Assembly: GCA_022184915.1 (NCBI GenBank)
Contig: JAGTJU010000003.1
Span: 744,001 to 808,000 of the forward strand
From: Myxococcales bacterium
Lineage (GTDB): Bacteria; Myxococcota_A; Polyangia; Fen-1088
Direction of reading: 5' to 3'
Length of the DNA stretch: 64,000 nt
Numbering within the stretch: position 1 is the stretch's first letter; each line of letters begins with the position of its first letter. The translations under genes and the position numbers were made by a program. The notes under the pieces are model-generated. The model ran no database searches and was not told where the DNA came from. It saw only the letters and a program-made list of their open reading frames with translations. Shown piece by piece: positions 26,320-34,850 of this stretch.

Positions 26320-28389
26320 TCATCTGGGCGGGTCCGGCACGGGGGTGACCTCCTCGAGTGACTTCACTACGCCGGCGTCGGCGTCCACCCAGACTTGCTC
26401 GCCTTGGCGAAGGCGTGTGCAGGCGCCTTCGGCCCCGACCACCGCCGGCAAACCCCGCTCGCGCGCCTGGGCCGCGACGTGATCGAGGGGCCCGCCGGTC
26501 TCGACCACCAGCGCGGCCACGTTCAGGAGAGGTAACTCCGTGGGCAGTATGCTCGTGGCCACCAAAATGGCGTCGGATGGCGGCGTGTTCCCCCCGGCCC
26601 GATGCAGATGGACGGTGCCGCTGGCACGTCCCCCCGTGCCGAATCCCCGCAGCGCCCCGGGCAGGCCCTCCCGTGGCAGGTGCGGAGGATTGCAGCGTTG
26701 GGCCTCTCGCAGGGCCTTTCCCGCCCGCGCCTGAGCATTCAGCTCGGCGGGCGCGGGAGAGCCCGCGGCCAGCGCCCGCGCGACGGGCAGGGGCAGCTCG
26801 AAGATCAAGGCGGGATCGTCCAGCTTGCCTTCGGTATGCAGCGAGGCGCCGAGGGCCAGCAGAGCCTGGCGAATCGGCGCTTGCAGTCGTGCGTAGAGCC
26901 AGTCGTCGGCTTCGCCGAGCGCCACGCAGCGGCGGGCGTGGTCCACGTGCGCGCGCAGCAGGGCCACGTCAGGGGCCGGGAGCGTCTGCGCGAGGGCCTC
27001 GAGCGTGACGTCGCGTGAAGAAGCCTCCTGCGGCGGCGCGGGCGCCTCCGGGCGGGGCAGACGAGGGCGCGCCAGGGTCTCGCGCAAGGTAGGCGCCGCC
27101 ACGTCCCACGCCGCGGGCTCGTCGCCGAACTCCCCGAGAAGGCAGGACAGGGCGCGGGCCTCTGCCTCTTCGTTCCCGGCCCCGCGCAGCGCGCGCCACA
27201 GCGCGACCCTGCGTGTGGCCTTCGAGGGCACCCCGCCCAAGAGCCGGGGAAGCTCGGCTTGATGCGCGGGCAGGTGCGCGGCGACAAAGCGCTCGAGCGC
27301 CTGGCGGCCCTCGCGCACCACGCGTCCCACTTGGCCAAGCAGGGGTTCGTACCCTGCGAGCCACGTGGTGAGAGCCGCCTCGAGAGGCGGGGCGCCCTGC
27401 CATCGGAGCCAGGCTTCGTCGAGGTGCCCGCACAACGCATCGACGAGCGCCTCCGCATCGGCAACGGACAGCGGGGGGGCTGCAGAGGGAGCCGAGCGTC
27501 GATAAAACAGGTAGCCGCCGATCACGCGCTGGTCGTAGCCCGGGTGCGCTTGCGTGTCGGCCAGCGCCACCAGGCCAGCCTGGGCCGCCGACAGGGGCTC
27601 GGGATTGTGGCTTGCGTCCCAGACCCAGCCCGCGCTCACGGGGTCGAGGGGTTGCAGGGCGTGGGGCGCCGTTTCGCCTTCCGTCGGCACCCAGGGCTCC
27701 CGGCGCGGCGGCACGAAGGGGCGCCATTGCAGCCACGTGATCCCCCCAGCGTCCAGCAGCCATTCGAGCTCCGAGGGCCCCAGGGTTGCGGCGATCGCCA
27801 GCGCCTCGCGCGCGAGCGTTGCCTTGGTCTCGTCGTCGAGCTGCCCGTGCTGGACCCAGGTGTGCGCCGCTGGCCCGGAGCCACATGCGACGTGTCCCGA
27901 GGCGTGTGCAGGCCGGAAGGGGTGCACCAGCACGGCCACAGGGGCCGTCAGCGCCTTGCGGCCGCGGCTTCGTGCATACGCGCGGGCCGCGGGCGACACA
28001 GCCGAAGCGAGCACCGTCCGCACCGCGGCGGGGACCTCGGCGGCGCTCACGTCCACGCAGGACGTGAAGACCCCTGCGGCGAGGGCCTGGGGATCGTCTT
28101 CGAGCGCAAAGGACGAACGCACGGCAAAGCGGGTGCCGCCCAGGGCAGCGAGCGCCGCCTCGAGCGTTTCAGGAAACGAGCGGGGCCAGGCCGCGGCCCC
28201 GAGCCGTGCCGCCAAAAGAGCGAGGTCGTCTTCCTCGGAGGCCTGGCCGAGGAGGTGCCGGAACAGAGCGTCTTTGACGACGAAAGCGGGAGGGACCGGA
28301 CGCCCGAGGCGGAGAAGCCGCCCCAGCGAGGCGGCTTTTCCGCCCACGTGCGCGGCATCGCCGAGCGAGCTGGTGATCCAGGAGGACAC
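26320..28389 (-). CDS. PEP-synthase/PPDK-like phosphotransferase lacking the TIM barrel
   Basis: The N-terminal part resembles the ATP-grasp domain of pyruvate phosphate dikinase and PEP synthase, with GGKAASLGRL and FAVRSSFALEDD. The C-terminal 90 residues match the mobile phosphohistidine domain, with H637 in ETGGPLDHVAAQARERGLPAVVG. The PEP/pyruvate-binding barrel seen in true PEP synthase is absent, and the middle (about 250-580) is helical and unfamiliar. This layout recalls antibiotic-modifying rifampin phosphotransferases and other PEP-utilising proteins with unknown acceptors. The length of 689 is shorter than rifampin phosphotransferase (~865). Acceptor unknown. It is followed on the same strand by nothing related. 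Confidence 0.75.
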   Translation of the reverse strand: MSSWITSSLGDAAHVGGKAASLGRLLRLGRPVPPAFVVKDALFRHLLGQASEEDDLALLAARLGAAAWPRSFPETLEAALAALGGTRFAVRSSFALEDDPQALAAGVFTSCVDVSAAEVPAAVRTVLASAVSPAARAYARSRGRKALTAPVAVLVHPFRPAHASGHVACGSGPAAHTWVQHGQLDDETKATLAREALAIAATLGPSELEWLLDAGGITWLQWRPFVPPRREPWVPTEGETAPHALQPLDPVSAGWVWDASHNPEPLSAAQAGLVALADTQAHPGYDQRVIGGYLFYRRSAPSAAPPLSVADAEALVDALCGHLDEAWLRWQGAPPLEAALTTWLAGYEPLLGQVGRVVREGRQALERFVAAHLPAHQAELPRLLGGVPSKATRRVALWRALRGAGNEEAEARALSCLLGEFGDEPAAWDVAAPTLRETLARPRLPRPEAPAPPQEASSRDVTLEALAQTLPAPDVALLRAHVDHARRCVALGEADDWLYARLQAPIRQALLALGASLHTEGKLDDPALIFELPLPVARALAAGSPAPAELNAQARAGKALREAQRCNPPHLPREGLPGALRGFGTGGRASGTVHLHRAGGNTPPSDAILVATSILPTELPLLNVAALVVETGGPLDHVAAQARERGLPAVVGAEGACTRLRQGEQVWVDADAGVVKSLEEVTPVPDPPR

Positions 28390-28418
28390 GACGGGCAGGC
28401 TAGCAGCCGTGAGGCCCT

Positions 28419-29984
28419 TCAGGCTTCGTCACCGAGCCCGAAGAACTTCTGCATCTTGCGAAGGATCTGCCGGCTTTGCTCCGCGGTGAGTGGGTCTTGC
28501 ACACGGCCGTCCAGGTCCGTGAGCGCCTGGTCGAGTCCTTGCTGCCTGTGTGCCAGGATGGTTGCCAGCTCCGTGGCCACCTCCGGGCGCGCATGCACCA
28601 GCTGGTTTACGGCCTCCTTGTCGAGCCGATAACATTCCACCTCGGTCAGGGCCGTCACGGTGGCCGTGCGGGGAGACCCGGTCATCAGCCCGTGTTCCCC
28701 GAAGAACGCTGGCGCATGCAGCATGCCCACCACGGACTCCTTGCCGTTGCGTGCGGCCCGGATCTCCACCTCGCCCGAAAACAGAATGTAGAGCCAGTGG
28801 GCTTCGGCGCCCTGACGGGTAATCACCTCGCCGCGTGCGAACACCGAATAGCGCAGGCGCGCGGCCAGCTGCTCCCGCTCTTCGTCCGTCACGTTCGCGA
28901 ACAGATCTACGCGGGTGAGCGTGTCCACGCGGCGCTGCTGTTCACGCTGCGCCTTGCGTTCGGCATGCGCTTCGTCGTCTTGCGCGACGAACACCGTGGC
29001 CGCCGGAACGGCCAGTGGGATGCCCGCGCGTTTGAGCGCGGCGAAGATGCGTACGCGCACCTCCGAGCTCGTGGGGTCGTCGAAGGCGAGATCCGTCAGC
29101 CAGTAGCGAACGGCGTAGTGGACGAAGCTGTCGCGCCCGTCGTTCGCGAGGTCGTGGCAAATGCAGTTGGGCGGGGGCTCCGCCGCCACGCCCGGGATGG
29201 GTGCTGCGCGCAGCGAGCCCTCCACCGTGGCAATCACTGTGGCGGGGCTATAGCGAAAGTCGACGTTGAAATGCACCCACGTGCGGTGTTGCACTGGCTG
29301 CCCGTCGCGTTTGCCCAGAATCACGATGTTGTGCGAGAGCAGGTTCGAGTTCGGCACGATCACCGTGTCCCAATTGCGGGTCTCGATGACCACGTGGCGC
29401 CAGCGGATCTGTTTGACCTGGCCTTCGATGCCCGGCTCGATCCGGATCCAATCACCCACGGCGATCGAGTCGTCGAGTTGCAGGGCCACGCCGCCCAGGA
29501 CGTTGCCCAAGGTGGCCTGCATCGAGAACGCCAAGATCGCGGTGACCACGGCCGACGTGGCGACCAGGCTCGAGAAGTCCAGTCCGTTTCTGCGCAAGAA
29601 CACGAACAGCGTCACCACGTAGGCACAGCCGAGCGCCACTTCGTGCACGATGTTGGGAATGCGCAGCCGAAGGCGCGGCAAGGCCAACTCGAAGAGCAGG
29701 AGTGCGCCCGCATTGATGAAGAGCAGCCGCACGAAGAGCCATGCCAGATCGCCCGCGAAGTCGACCCACTCGGCCTTGATGGAGCTCGTCCGAAGGGCGA
29801 GCGTGGCGAGCGCCACCTGGGCCATGACGCTGAACGTGTAAACGGCGAAGGGCACGGCCACCCGTCGCAGCCGCTTCCTGCGGTCGGGGGCGTAACGGCC
29901 CACCAGGAAAGACACCGCCACCACGAGGGCGGCGAGAGCCGAAAGACGCAGCAGAAGGTCTAACGAAAACGATGTGGCAGGCAC
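28419..29984 (-). CDS. MscS-type channel fused to cyclic-nucleotide-binding domain
   Basis: Three to four N-terminal membrane segments lead to the MscS pore helix and beta domain (FSMQATLGNVLGGVALQLDDSIAVGDWIRI, then VVIPNSNLLS-type IVPNSNLLSHNI). The cytoplasmic part ends at about 380, and residues ~385-500 form a cNMP-binding domain (LFANVTDEEREQLAARL, GEVITRQGAEAHWLYILFSGEVEI, FFGEHGLMTGSPRTATVTA). The phosphate-binding cassette reads FGEHGLMTGSPRTA, with the arginine present. The frame is open to 30200, but that would overlap the RCC1 gene by 164 bases; GTG 29984, with an AGAGAG nine bases before it, is preferred, giving 521 residues. Gating by cAMP or c-di-GMP-like ligands is inference. 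Confidence 0.87.
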   Translation of the reverse strand: MPATSFSLDLLLRLSALAALVVAVSFLVGRYAPDRRKRLRRVAVPFAVYTFSVMAQVALATLALRTSSIKAEWVDFAGDLAWLFVRLLFINAGALLLFELALPRLRLRIPNIVHEVALGCAYVVTLFVFLRRNGLDFSSLVATSAVVTAILAFSMQATLGNVLGGVALQLDDSIAVGDWIRIEPGIEGQVKQIRWRHVVIETRNWDTVIVPNSNLLSHNIVILGKRDGQPVQHRTWVHFNVDFRYSPATVIATVEGSLRAAPIPGVAAEPPPNCICHDLANDGRDSFVHYAVRYWLTDLAFDDPTSSEVRVRIFAALKRAGIPLAVPAATVFVAQDDEAHAERKAQREQQRRVDTLTRVDLFANVTDEEREQLAARLRYSVFARGEVITRQGAEAHWLYILFSGEVEIRAARNGKESVVGMLHAPAFFGEHGLMTGSPRTATVTALTEVECYRLDKEAVNQLVHARPEVATELATILAHRQQGLDQALTDLDGRVQDPLTAEQSRQILRKMQKFFGLGDEA

Positions 29985-30036
29985 GCCCAGGAACTCTCTT
30001 TCGCACGTCAACCGCGAGAAAACTGTCGGGCGCCCC

Positions 30037-31233
30037 TCAGTTCGGGCAGCCCGGGGGGAAGGCGACCGGTGTGGGCACGTTGGTGGACGCCAGAGTTCCC
30101 ACGCCGAGTTGCCCGGAGGCGTTCTGCCCCCAGCACCACAAGCTCCGGTCGGCGCGCAGGGCGCAGGTATGGGCCTCGCCCACGCTGACGAAGAGGGCAT
30201 CGGGCAGCGCCTCGACGGGCAGGGCCGCCGGCACCTCCAAGCGGGGGTCGGGGCCCAGTTGACCCGCGTCGTTTTTGCCGGAACAGGCTAAAACCCCCGA
30301 GCTTCGGATGACGCAGGCGTGGCCCGGACCCACAGCGAAAACCCGGTTGTCGCGGCCCCACGCGCTTTGCTCGGGCCCTTCGAGGGGAGGCACGCAAAAC
30401 ACGGCGCCCGACAGGTCGCCGGTGCCGAGCGTGCATGTCAGCCCCGGCGCGAGCGCTAGATTCACCACAGGCGTGGTGAAGGCGGTGGCCCGGACGGGGA
30501 TGAGGCCGACGCCCGGTCCCGGTGCCACACCCAGCGCGCCCGTGTCGTTGCGGCCCCAGCAGGTCACCTCGCCCGCGGGTGTCCGCGTGCAGGTGTGGTC
30601 GCGCGTGGCCACGAGCACGCTCGTCGTGGCGGGAATGCCTGCCACCTCCACCGGCGTGGGGCGGGCGAGGGCCGTGCCATCGCCCACGAGACCTGCCTCG
30701 CCCCAGCACCACATCGTGCCGTTCGAGAGCCACGCGCAGGCATGGGCGCCGCCCAGGGCCAAGTTGGCCACGCTCCCCGGCAAGGGGACGCGGGTGGGTG
30801 TGGCCACGACCGGGGTGTCTACCGGCTGGCCGAGGGTCTCGCCCCAGCAAGCCACGCTGGTGTCGGCAAGGCGGGCGCAGGAGCTGCCCTCGGCGGCATG
30901 GGGTTCGAGGACCAGGGCAGGCGTGGGTACGAAGGTGGGCAGGGCCCGCGGCGCGAGATCGCCAAGGCCAAGCTGCGCCTTGTCGTTGGCGCCCCAGCAG
31001 TAGAGCCGTCCGTCCACCAGCACGGCGCAGGTGTGGCGCGCGCCGGCCGACACGCGGCTCACCTCACAAGTGCGGGGGTTGCGGACCACCCGCACGTCGG
31101 ATTCACCAGCGTCCACGGTGGCCAGGGGCCCCTCCGGCGGACGCGTGTCTTCACACCCGGCACTCCCGAGGGTCACGAGCAAAGCGGCGCCCCAACCGAG
31201 CGTCAAAGCGGCAACGTGAGGCGGAGGCGCCAT
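30037..31233 (-). CDS. RCC1-repeat lipoprotein
   Basis: A lipoprotein signal (LLVTLGSAGC) is followed by about six RCC1/BLIP-II-like repeats with the pattern VSAGARHTCAVLVDGRLYCWGAN...GQLG, spaced about 50 residues. These should fold as a seven-bladed propeller on the cell surface or in the periplasm. Each repeat has a Cys pair (TCA...YCW), as is common in myxobacterial versions. The start at 31233 is supported by GGAGG five bases upstream; the frame extends to 31299. It is the upstream neighbour of the MscS-cNMP gene (52 bases apart). Function unknown. Confidence 0.85.
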   Translation of the reverse strand: MAPPPHVAALTLGWGAALLVTLGSAGCEDTRPPEGPLATVDAGESDVRVVRNPRTCEVSRVSAGARHTCAVLVDGRLYCWGANDKAQLGLGDLAPRALPTFVPTPALVLEPHAAEGSSCARLADTSVACWGETLGQPVDTPVVATPTRVPLPGSVANLALGGAHACAWLSNGTMWCWGEAGLVGDGTALARPTPVEVAGIPATTSVLVATRDHTCTRTPAGEVTCWGRNDTGALGVAPGPGVGLIPVRATAFTTPVVNLALAPGLTCTLGTGDLSGAVFCVPPLEGPEQSAWGRDNRVFAVGPGHACVIRSSGVLACSGKNDAGQLGPDPRLEVPAALPVEALPDALFVSVGEAHTCALRADRSLWCWGQNASGQLGVGTLASTNVPTPVAFPPGCPN

Positions 31234-31323
31234 GGCGCCTCCATGATAGCCGATCCCCGAGGGGGTCGGCGTGTTGGCGCTTCGGCTTGGCCGCCGCACG
31301 AAAAGGGACTAAGAAGGGCGTAC

Positions 31324-31884
31324 ATGAAGGGGCCCTTGTTTTCAGGTGCCGTGGGGCATCGGCACACCCTCGAACGCCTCGACGCGCTTGCCCGCGGGCG
31401 GGGCGCCGTGGTGGTCCTCAGCAACATCTGGTTGGCGGCCGCCTTGTGCGCGGGCGGCCCGGTTCACCTGGTGGTGGAAGCGCGACGACAGCGCACCGCC
31501 CTTCGGGCCCGTCGCCGCGCCGAACGGCTGGGGCACACGCTGACCGTCAGCCTGGCCGCCGAGGCGCTGCCCTTTCGCCCGCGGGCCCTCGGCGCGCTGA
31601 TCGTGGACGACCTGGCCGAGCTCGCCTCCGACGAACTACACGACTTCGTGCGCAGTCTGCTTCCGTTCATTGCCGAGGCGGGGCTTTTGCTCTCCCTGGA
31701 CTCCACGAAAGAGCCCCGCGTGGAGAGCCGCATCGCCGGGGCCTTCCTGGCGTTCGGGTTGGTGGGCCTTGGACAAGAGCGGCCGCGTGAGGGGGCGCTT
31801 CTCACGCTGGGCGCGTCGGCTGCCGAGCCCGTGGTACGCACCTTGGCGGCGGTCTACGATCAGGCGGAGCGCGCCGCCCTGTAA
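31324..31884 (+). CDS. SAM-methyltransferase-like protein, degenerate or unusual
   Basis: The 186-residue product has a Rossmann-like rhythm: VVVLSNIWLAAALCAGGPVHLVVEARRQR resembles the first strand-helix-strand of a methyltransferase, LGALIVDDLAELASDELHDFVRSLLPFIAEAGLLLSLD resembles strands 4-5 with the intervening helix. The glycine-rich SAM loop (GxGxG) is not visible, so binding of SAM is uncertain. AAGAAGGG precedes the ATG with good spacing. The next gene starts 42 bases downstream on the same strand and may be co-transcribed. Frame upstream of the ATG is open but is a shadow of the opposite RCC1 gene. Confidence 0.5.
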   Translation: MKGPLFSGAVGHRHTLERLDALARGRGAVVVLSNIWLAAALCAGGPVHLVVEARRQRTALRARRRAERLGHTLTVSLAAEALPFRPRALGALIVDDLAELASDELHDFVRSLLPFIAEAGLLLSLDSTKEPRVESRIAGAFLAFGLVGLGQERPREGALLTLGASAAEPVVRTLAAVYDQAERAAL

Positions 31885-31926
31885 AGCCAGGCGCCCCACG
31901 CGCCGCCCTCGCCGCGGAGACCTTTC

Positions 31927-33246
31927 GTGCCCTTCCCGAGATCTAGCAAGCGCGCGGCCCTGGCCGTGGCGATCTCGCTTGGGATTCACGTCGCCGTGGT
32001 CTTGGGCGTGATGGGCTCGGCCCTGGTACGCCTGTGGCCCCGCGCCCCGGCGATCGAGTTCGAGGTGTCGCGCACGCCGCCCACCGCGCTGCCGCTTGCC
32101 GCCGAAACCCCGGCACCCCGCCCGCAAGCAGCGCCCCCCGACGAGGAGGTGACCGCAGAGGAGGGCACGAAGCCCGCCCGCCCTCGGCGGCCGCCCCGCA
32201 AGCCCGTCGCCGACGCGGGCGCGCCCGATGGCGGGGCAGCGGACGCCGGGCAGACCCTCGACGCCGGCCCGTCGTCGCTCGCGTCGGGAGATGCGGGTAC
32301 GGGGCTGCGGGCCGACGGACCCGAAGGGGCCCGCCTCGTCGTACGCCTTCGCCTCGATCGGCTTCGCCAAGCTCCGCGCAGCGCCGCGTTCGCCGCCTTG
32401 GCCGACGAGCTGCTCCTGCTCTTGCCCGATCGGCGACGGCTCCTGGAAGGAAGCGGCATCGACCTCTTTCGGGACTTCGACACCCTCGTGGTGGCCACAC
32501 CGAACCCGCTCGACGACGCCGTCACGTTCTTGGGCGTGCGTCACCACCTGACCGACGACGCCCTCATGGAGTCGCTGGGCCGCGCGGCCACGGGGCGGGG
32601 GCGCCCCCTCACGTGGGAGCGCCATCGGGAGCGGCCCGTGGGCCTGCGGCCCTCGCACGCGGGGCGCGACGATCGTTTGTTCGTGCTGCCTGCCCCGGGG
32701 TGGGCCGTCATTGCGCCGGGCACATATATGCAGCTCTTGGTTCCCGAGCTGGTACCGGGCGCCGATCCCCACGCGGCTCCCGAATCCTGGGAAAGCTTGA
32801 CGGGGCGCCTGCGCGGCGAAGAAGCGGTGATGCCCGAGGACGCGGTGTTGATGGCCACGATGCATGCGTTGCTCGCGGCAGATGCGGGCCAAACGATCAC
32901 GGTGCCGGGCGCGGGCGCTTTGCCCGTTCCTGGCGGCATGGGGCTCTTCGTGGCGCTCGAGCCGGCCTTCGTCACCACACTGCGGTTACAGTTCTCGCGA
33001 GCCGAAGCGGCGAGAGCGTGGGCCAAAGAGATCCCTGCCTTGCAGCGCCAGTTTTCCACGCACCCGGTTGTGCTCCTAAGTGGGATGGCAGGAGCCGTGG
33101 GGCGCGTCACCTTCGAGATCGAAGCATCCCCGGAGGGCGCTGCGGACACGAATACGCTGGTGATTCGTTTTCCGATGACCTCCGACGAAGCGGAGCGCAT
33201 CTTGCGACTCATCACGAACCTGGCCCGCGGCCGGCTTGCCCGCTGA
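31927..33246 (+). CDS. inner-membrane-anchored protein of unknown function
   Basis: I do not recognise a family. The N-terminus has a TonB-like layout: short basic end, one hydrophobic helix (ALAVAISLGIHVAVVLGVMGSAL, residues ~12-34), then a Pro/Ala/Glu/Asp-rich linker to about 135. The remaining ~300 residues form an alpha/beta domain (LVVRLRLDRLRQAPRSAAFAALADELL, DLFRDFDTLVVATPNP) that looks periplasmic. There is no C-terminal TonB domain, so TonB function is not claimed. It starts at GTG and lies 21 bases before the 5'-nucleotidase gene, probably in one transcription unit. Confidence 0.6.
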   Translation: MPFPRSSKRAALAVAISLGIHVAVVLGVMGSALVRLWPRAPAIEFEVSRTPPTALPLAAETPAPRPQAAPPDEEVTAEEGTKPARPRRPPRKPVADAGAPDGGAADAGQTLDAGPSSLASGDAGTGLRADGPEGARLVVRLRLDRLRQAPRSAAFAALADELLLLLPDRRRLLEGSGIDLFRDFDTLVVATPNPLDDAVTFLGVRHHLTDDALMESLGRAATGRGRPLTWERHRERPVGLRPSHAGRDDRLFVLPAPGWAVIAPGTYMQLLVPELVPGADPHAAPESWESLTGRLRGEEAVMPEDAVLMATMHALLAADAGQTITVPGAGALPVPGGMGLFVALEPAFVTTLRLQFSRAEAARAWAKEIPALQRQFSTHPVVLLSGMAGAVGRVTFEIEASPEGAADTNTLVIRFPMTSDEAERILRLITNLARGRLAR

Positions 33247-33267
33247 GTCCGTGTTAAACTTCGTGTA

Positions 33268-34842
33268 GTGGCATCTTCCCTCGACGCATCCACTCCCAAC
33301 GTCTCCCCCTCATCGGACGACGCCGGAGTCGACGGGCGCGTAGCTTCCGATGGATCGGCAACCGTTGGCGGGCGGGTGATGGCGCTGCTCGAAGGGCTGA
33401 GCCGTCCGAGCGAGATTCCTCGCCGCTGTCGTGTGTACGCGAACCGCAATCTTCAGCTGGATCGCGTGCGCGTGGTGGGCTTCGACATGGACTACACGCT
33501 GGCGCTTTACGACCAGCCCCGCATGGAGATGCTCTCCATCGCCGCCACGGTAGACAAGCTCATCGGCCTGCGCAACTACCCGGAGTCGATCCGCGGGCTC
33601 ACCTACGACGCGCGCTTCGGCATTCGCGGCTTGGTGATCGATCGCGAGACCGGCAACATCCTCAAACCCGATCGCTACGGCTCCCCGGGACGGGCCTTCC
33701 ACGGGAGGCAGCCCATCGATCGGGCCTTGTTGAATGAGCTTTACCACAAGCACCGCATTCGCCTCTCGAGCGAGCGTTTCGCCTTCATCGATACACTCTT
33801 CGCTTTGCCCGAGGCGGTGATGTACGCGTCGCTCGTGGAGTTTTTCGACGCCCGGCCCGAGCCGCGCCCGGCCTACGCACGGATCTGGGACGACATTCGC
33901 GAGTGCATCGACCTCGCCCATCGCGATGGGGCCATCAAGGACATCATCGTCAAGGACCTGCCAAGCTACATCGAGCGCGATCCGCACCTGGCCGAGGCTC
34001 TGCACAAGATGCGTTCGTCCGGAAAGAAGCTGTTTCTGCTGACGAACTCGGCGTGGGACTATACGAACCCCGTCATGAGCTACCTGCTGGACGGGGCGCT
34101 CGATGCCTATCCGGGCTGGCGCAACTACTTCGACGTGGTCGTGGTTTCGGCGCAAAAGCCCGGGTTTTTCACGGACCGTCGGCCCTTCGAGGAGCTCGAT
34201 CCGGCCGGCCGGGTGGTGGGCGTGATGGGGGAAGAGCCCTTCGTGCGGGGCAAGGTCTACGCCGGAGGGAACTTGCGCGATTTCGAGGAGCGGGCGGGAG
34301 CCCGCGGCGACCGCGTCTTGTTCGTGGGCGACCACATTTACGGAGACATGCTGCGCTCTCGCAAGTCGTCGGCCTGGCGAACGGCCATGATCATCCAAGA
34401 GCTCGAGCACGAGGTGCACGTGCACGACGATCTGGTGGGCTCCATCGCGAGGCTCGAGGAGCTCGAGCGGCATCTGCGCCACCTGGATGCAGAGATCGAC
34501 GAAAAACAGCACATTCTGCGATCGCTCGAAAAGCTGTCCAGCGTGGAGGCGGGCCGTGATGATCTCACCAGCGCCAAGCGGCTGGCACGCGACGTGGTCG
34601 ATCGTATGCGGGGCGAGCTGCGGGCCACGATGAGCGAACACGCCGCGCTCGAGTTCAAGTTGGACGACGCGTTCAACGTGTTTTGGGGGCCTTCCTTCCG
34701 GGAGGGCCGTGAGGTGAGCAAGTTCGGCGACCAGGTGGAAGACTATGCGTGCGTCTACACCTCACGTGTCTCGAACTTCCGCTTCTATTCGCCGATGCGC
34801 CACTTCCGGGGGCCGCGCGATCTCATGCCGCACGAGCGCTAA
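33268..34842 (+). CDS. HAD-superfamily 5'-nucleotidase (cN-II-like)
   Basis: This is a cytosolic purine-nucleotidase-type HAD hydrolase. Motif I is FDMDYTLALYD with nucleophile D73 and D75, motif II is FLLTNSAWDYT, and motif IV is VLFVGDHIYGDMLRSRK. The cap and the IERDPHLAEALHKMRSSGKKL helix fit the IMP-GMP 5'-nucleotidase family, and the length of 524 is usual. The first ~50 residues are Ser/Asp-rich and probably flexible. The C-terminal part (about 395-450) is a predicted coiled coil with many Glu and Leu residues. Substrate preference (IMP, GMP) follows from the family only. Confidence 0.9.
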   Translation: MASSLDASTPNVSPSSDDAGVDGRVASDGSATVGGRVMALLEGLSRPSEIPRRCRVYANRNLQLDRVRVVGFDMDYTLALYDQPRMEMLSIAATVDKLIGLRNYPESIRGLTYDARFGIRGLVIDRETGNILKPDRYGSPGRAFHGRQPIDRALLNELYHKHRIRLSSERFAFIDTLFALPEAVMYASLVEFFDARPEPRPAYARIWDDIRECIDLAHRDGAIKDIIVKDLPSYIERDPHLAEALHKMRSSGKKLFLLTNSAWDYTNPVMSYLLDGALDAYPGWRNYFDVVVVSAQKPGFFTDRRPFEELDPAGRVVGVMGEEPFVRGKVYAGGNLRDFEERAGARGDRVLFVGDHIYGDMLRSRKSSAWRTAMIIQELEHEVHVHDDLVGSIARLEELERHLRHLDAEIDEKQHILRSLEKLSSVEAGRDDLTSAKRLARDVVDRMRGELRATMSEHAALEFKLDDAFNVFWGPSFREGREVSKFGDQVEDYACVYTSRVSNFRFYSPMRHFRGPRDLMPHER

Positions 34843-34850
34843 GGCCCTCG

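Noticed and set aside
30001-30200. Longer N-terminus of the MscS-cNMP channel
   Set aside because: It would overlap the RCC1 gene by 164 bases and has low-complexity Pro/Ala composition; GTG 29984 fits better.
30595-31323. N-terminal extension of the methyltransferase-like gene
   Set aside because: It is the antisense shadow of the RCC1 lipoprotein gene, and a well-spaced Shine-Dalgarno precedes ATG 31324.
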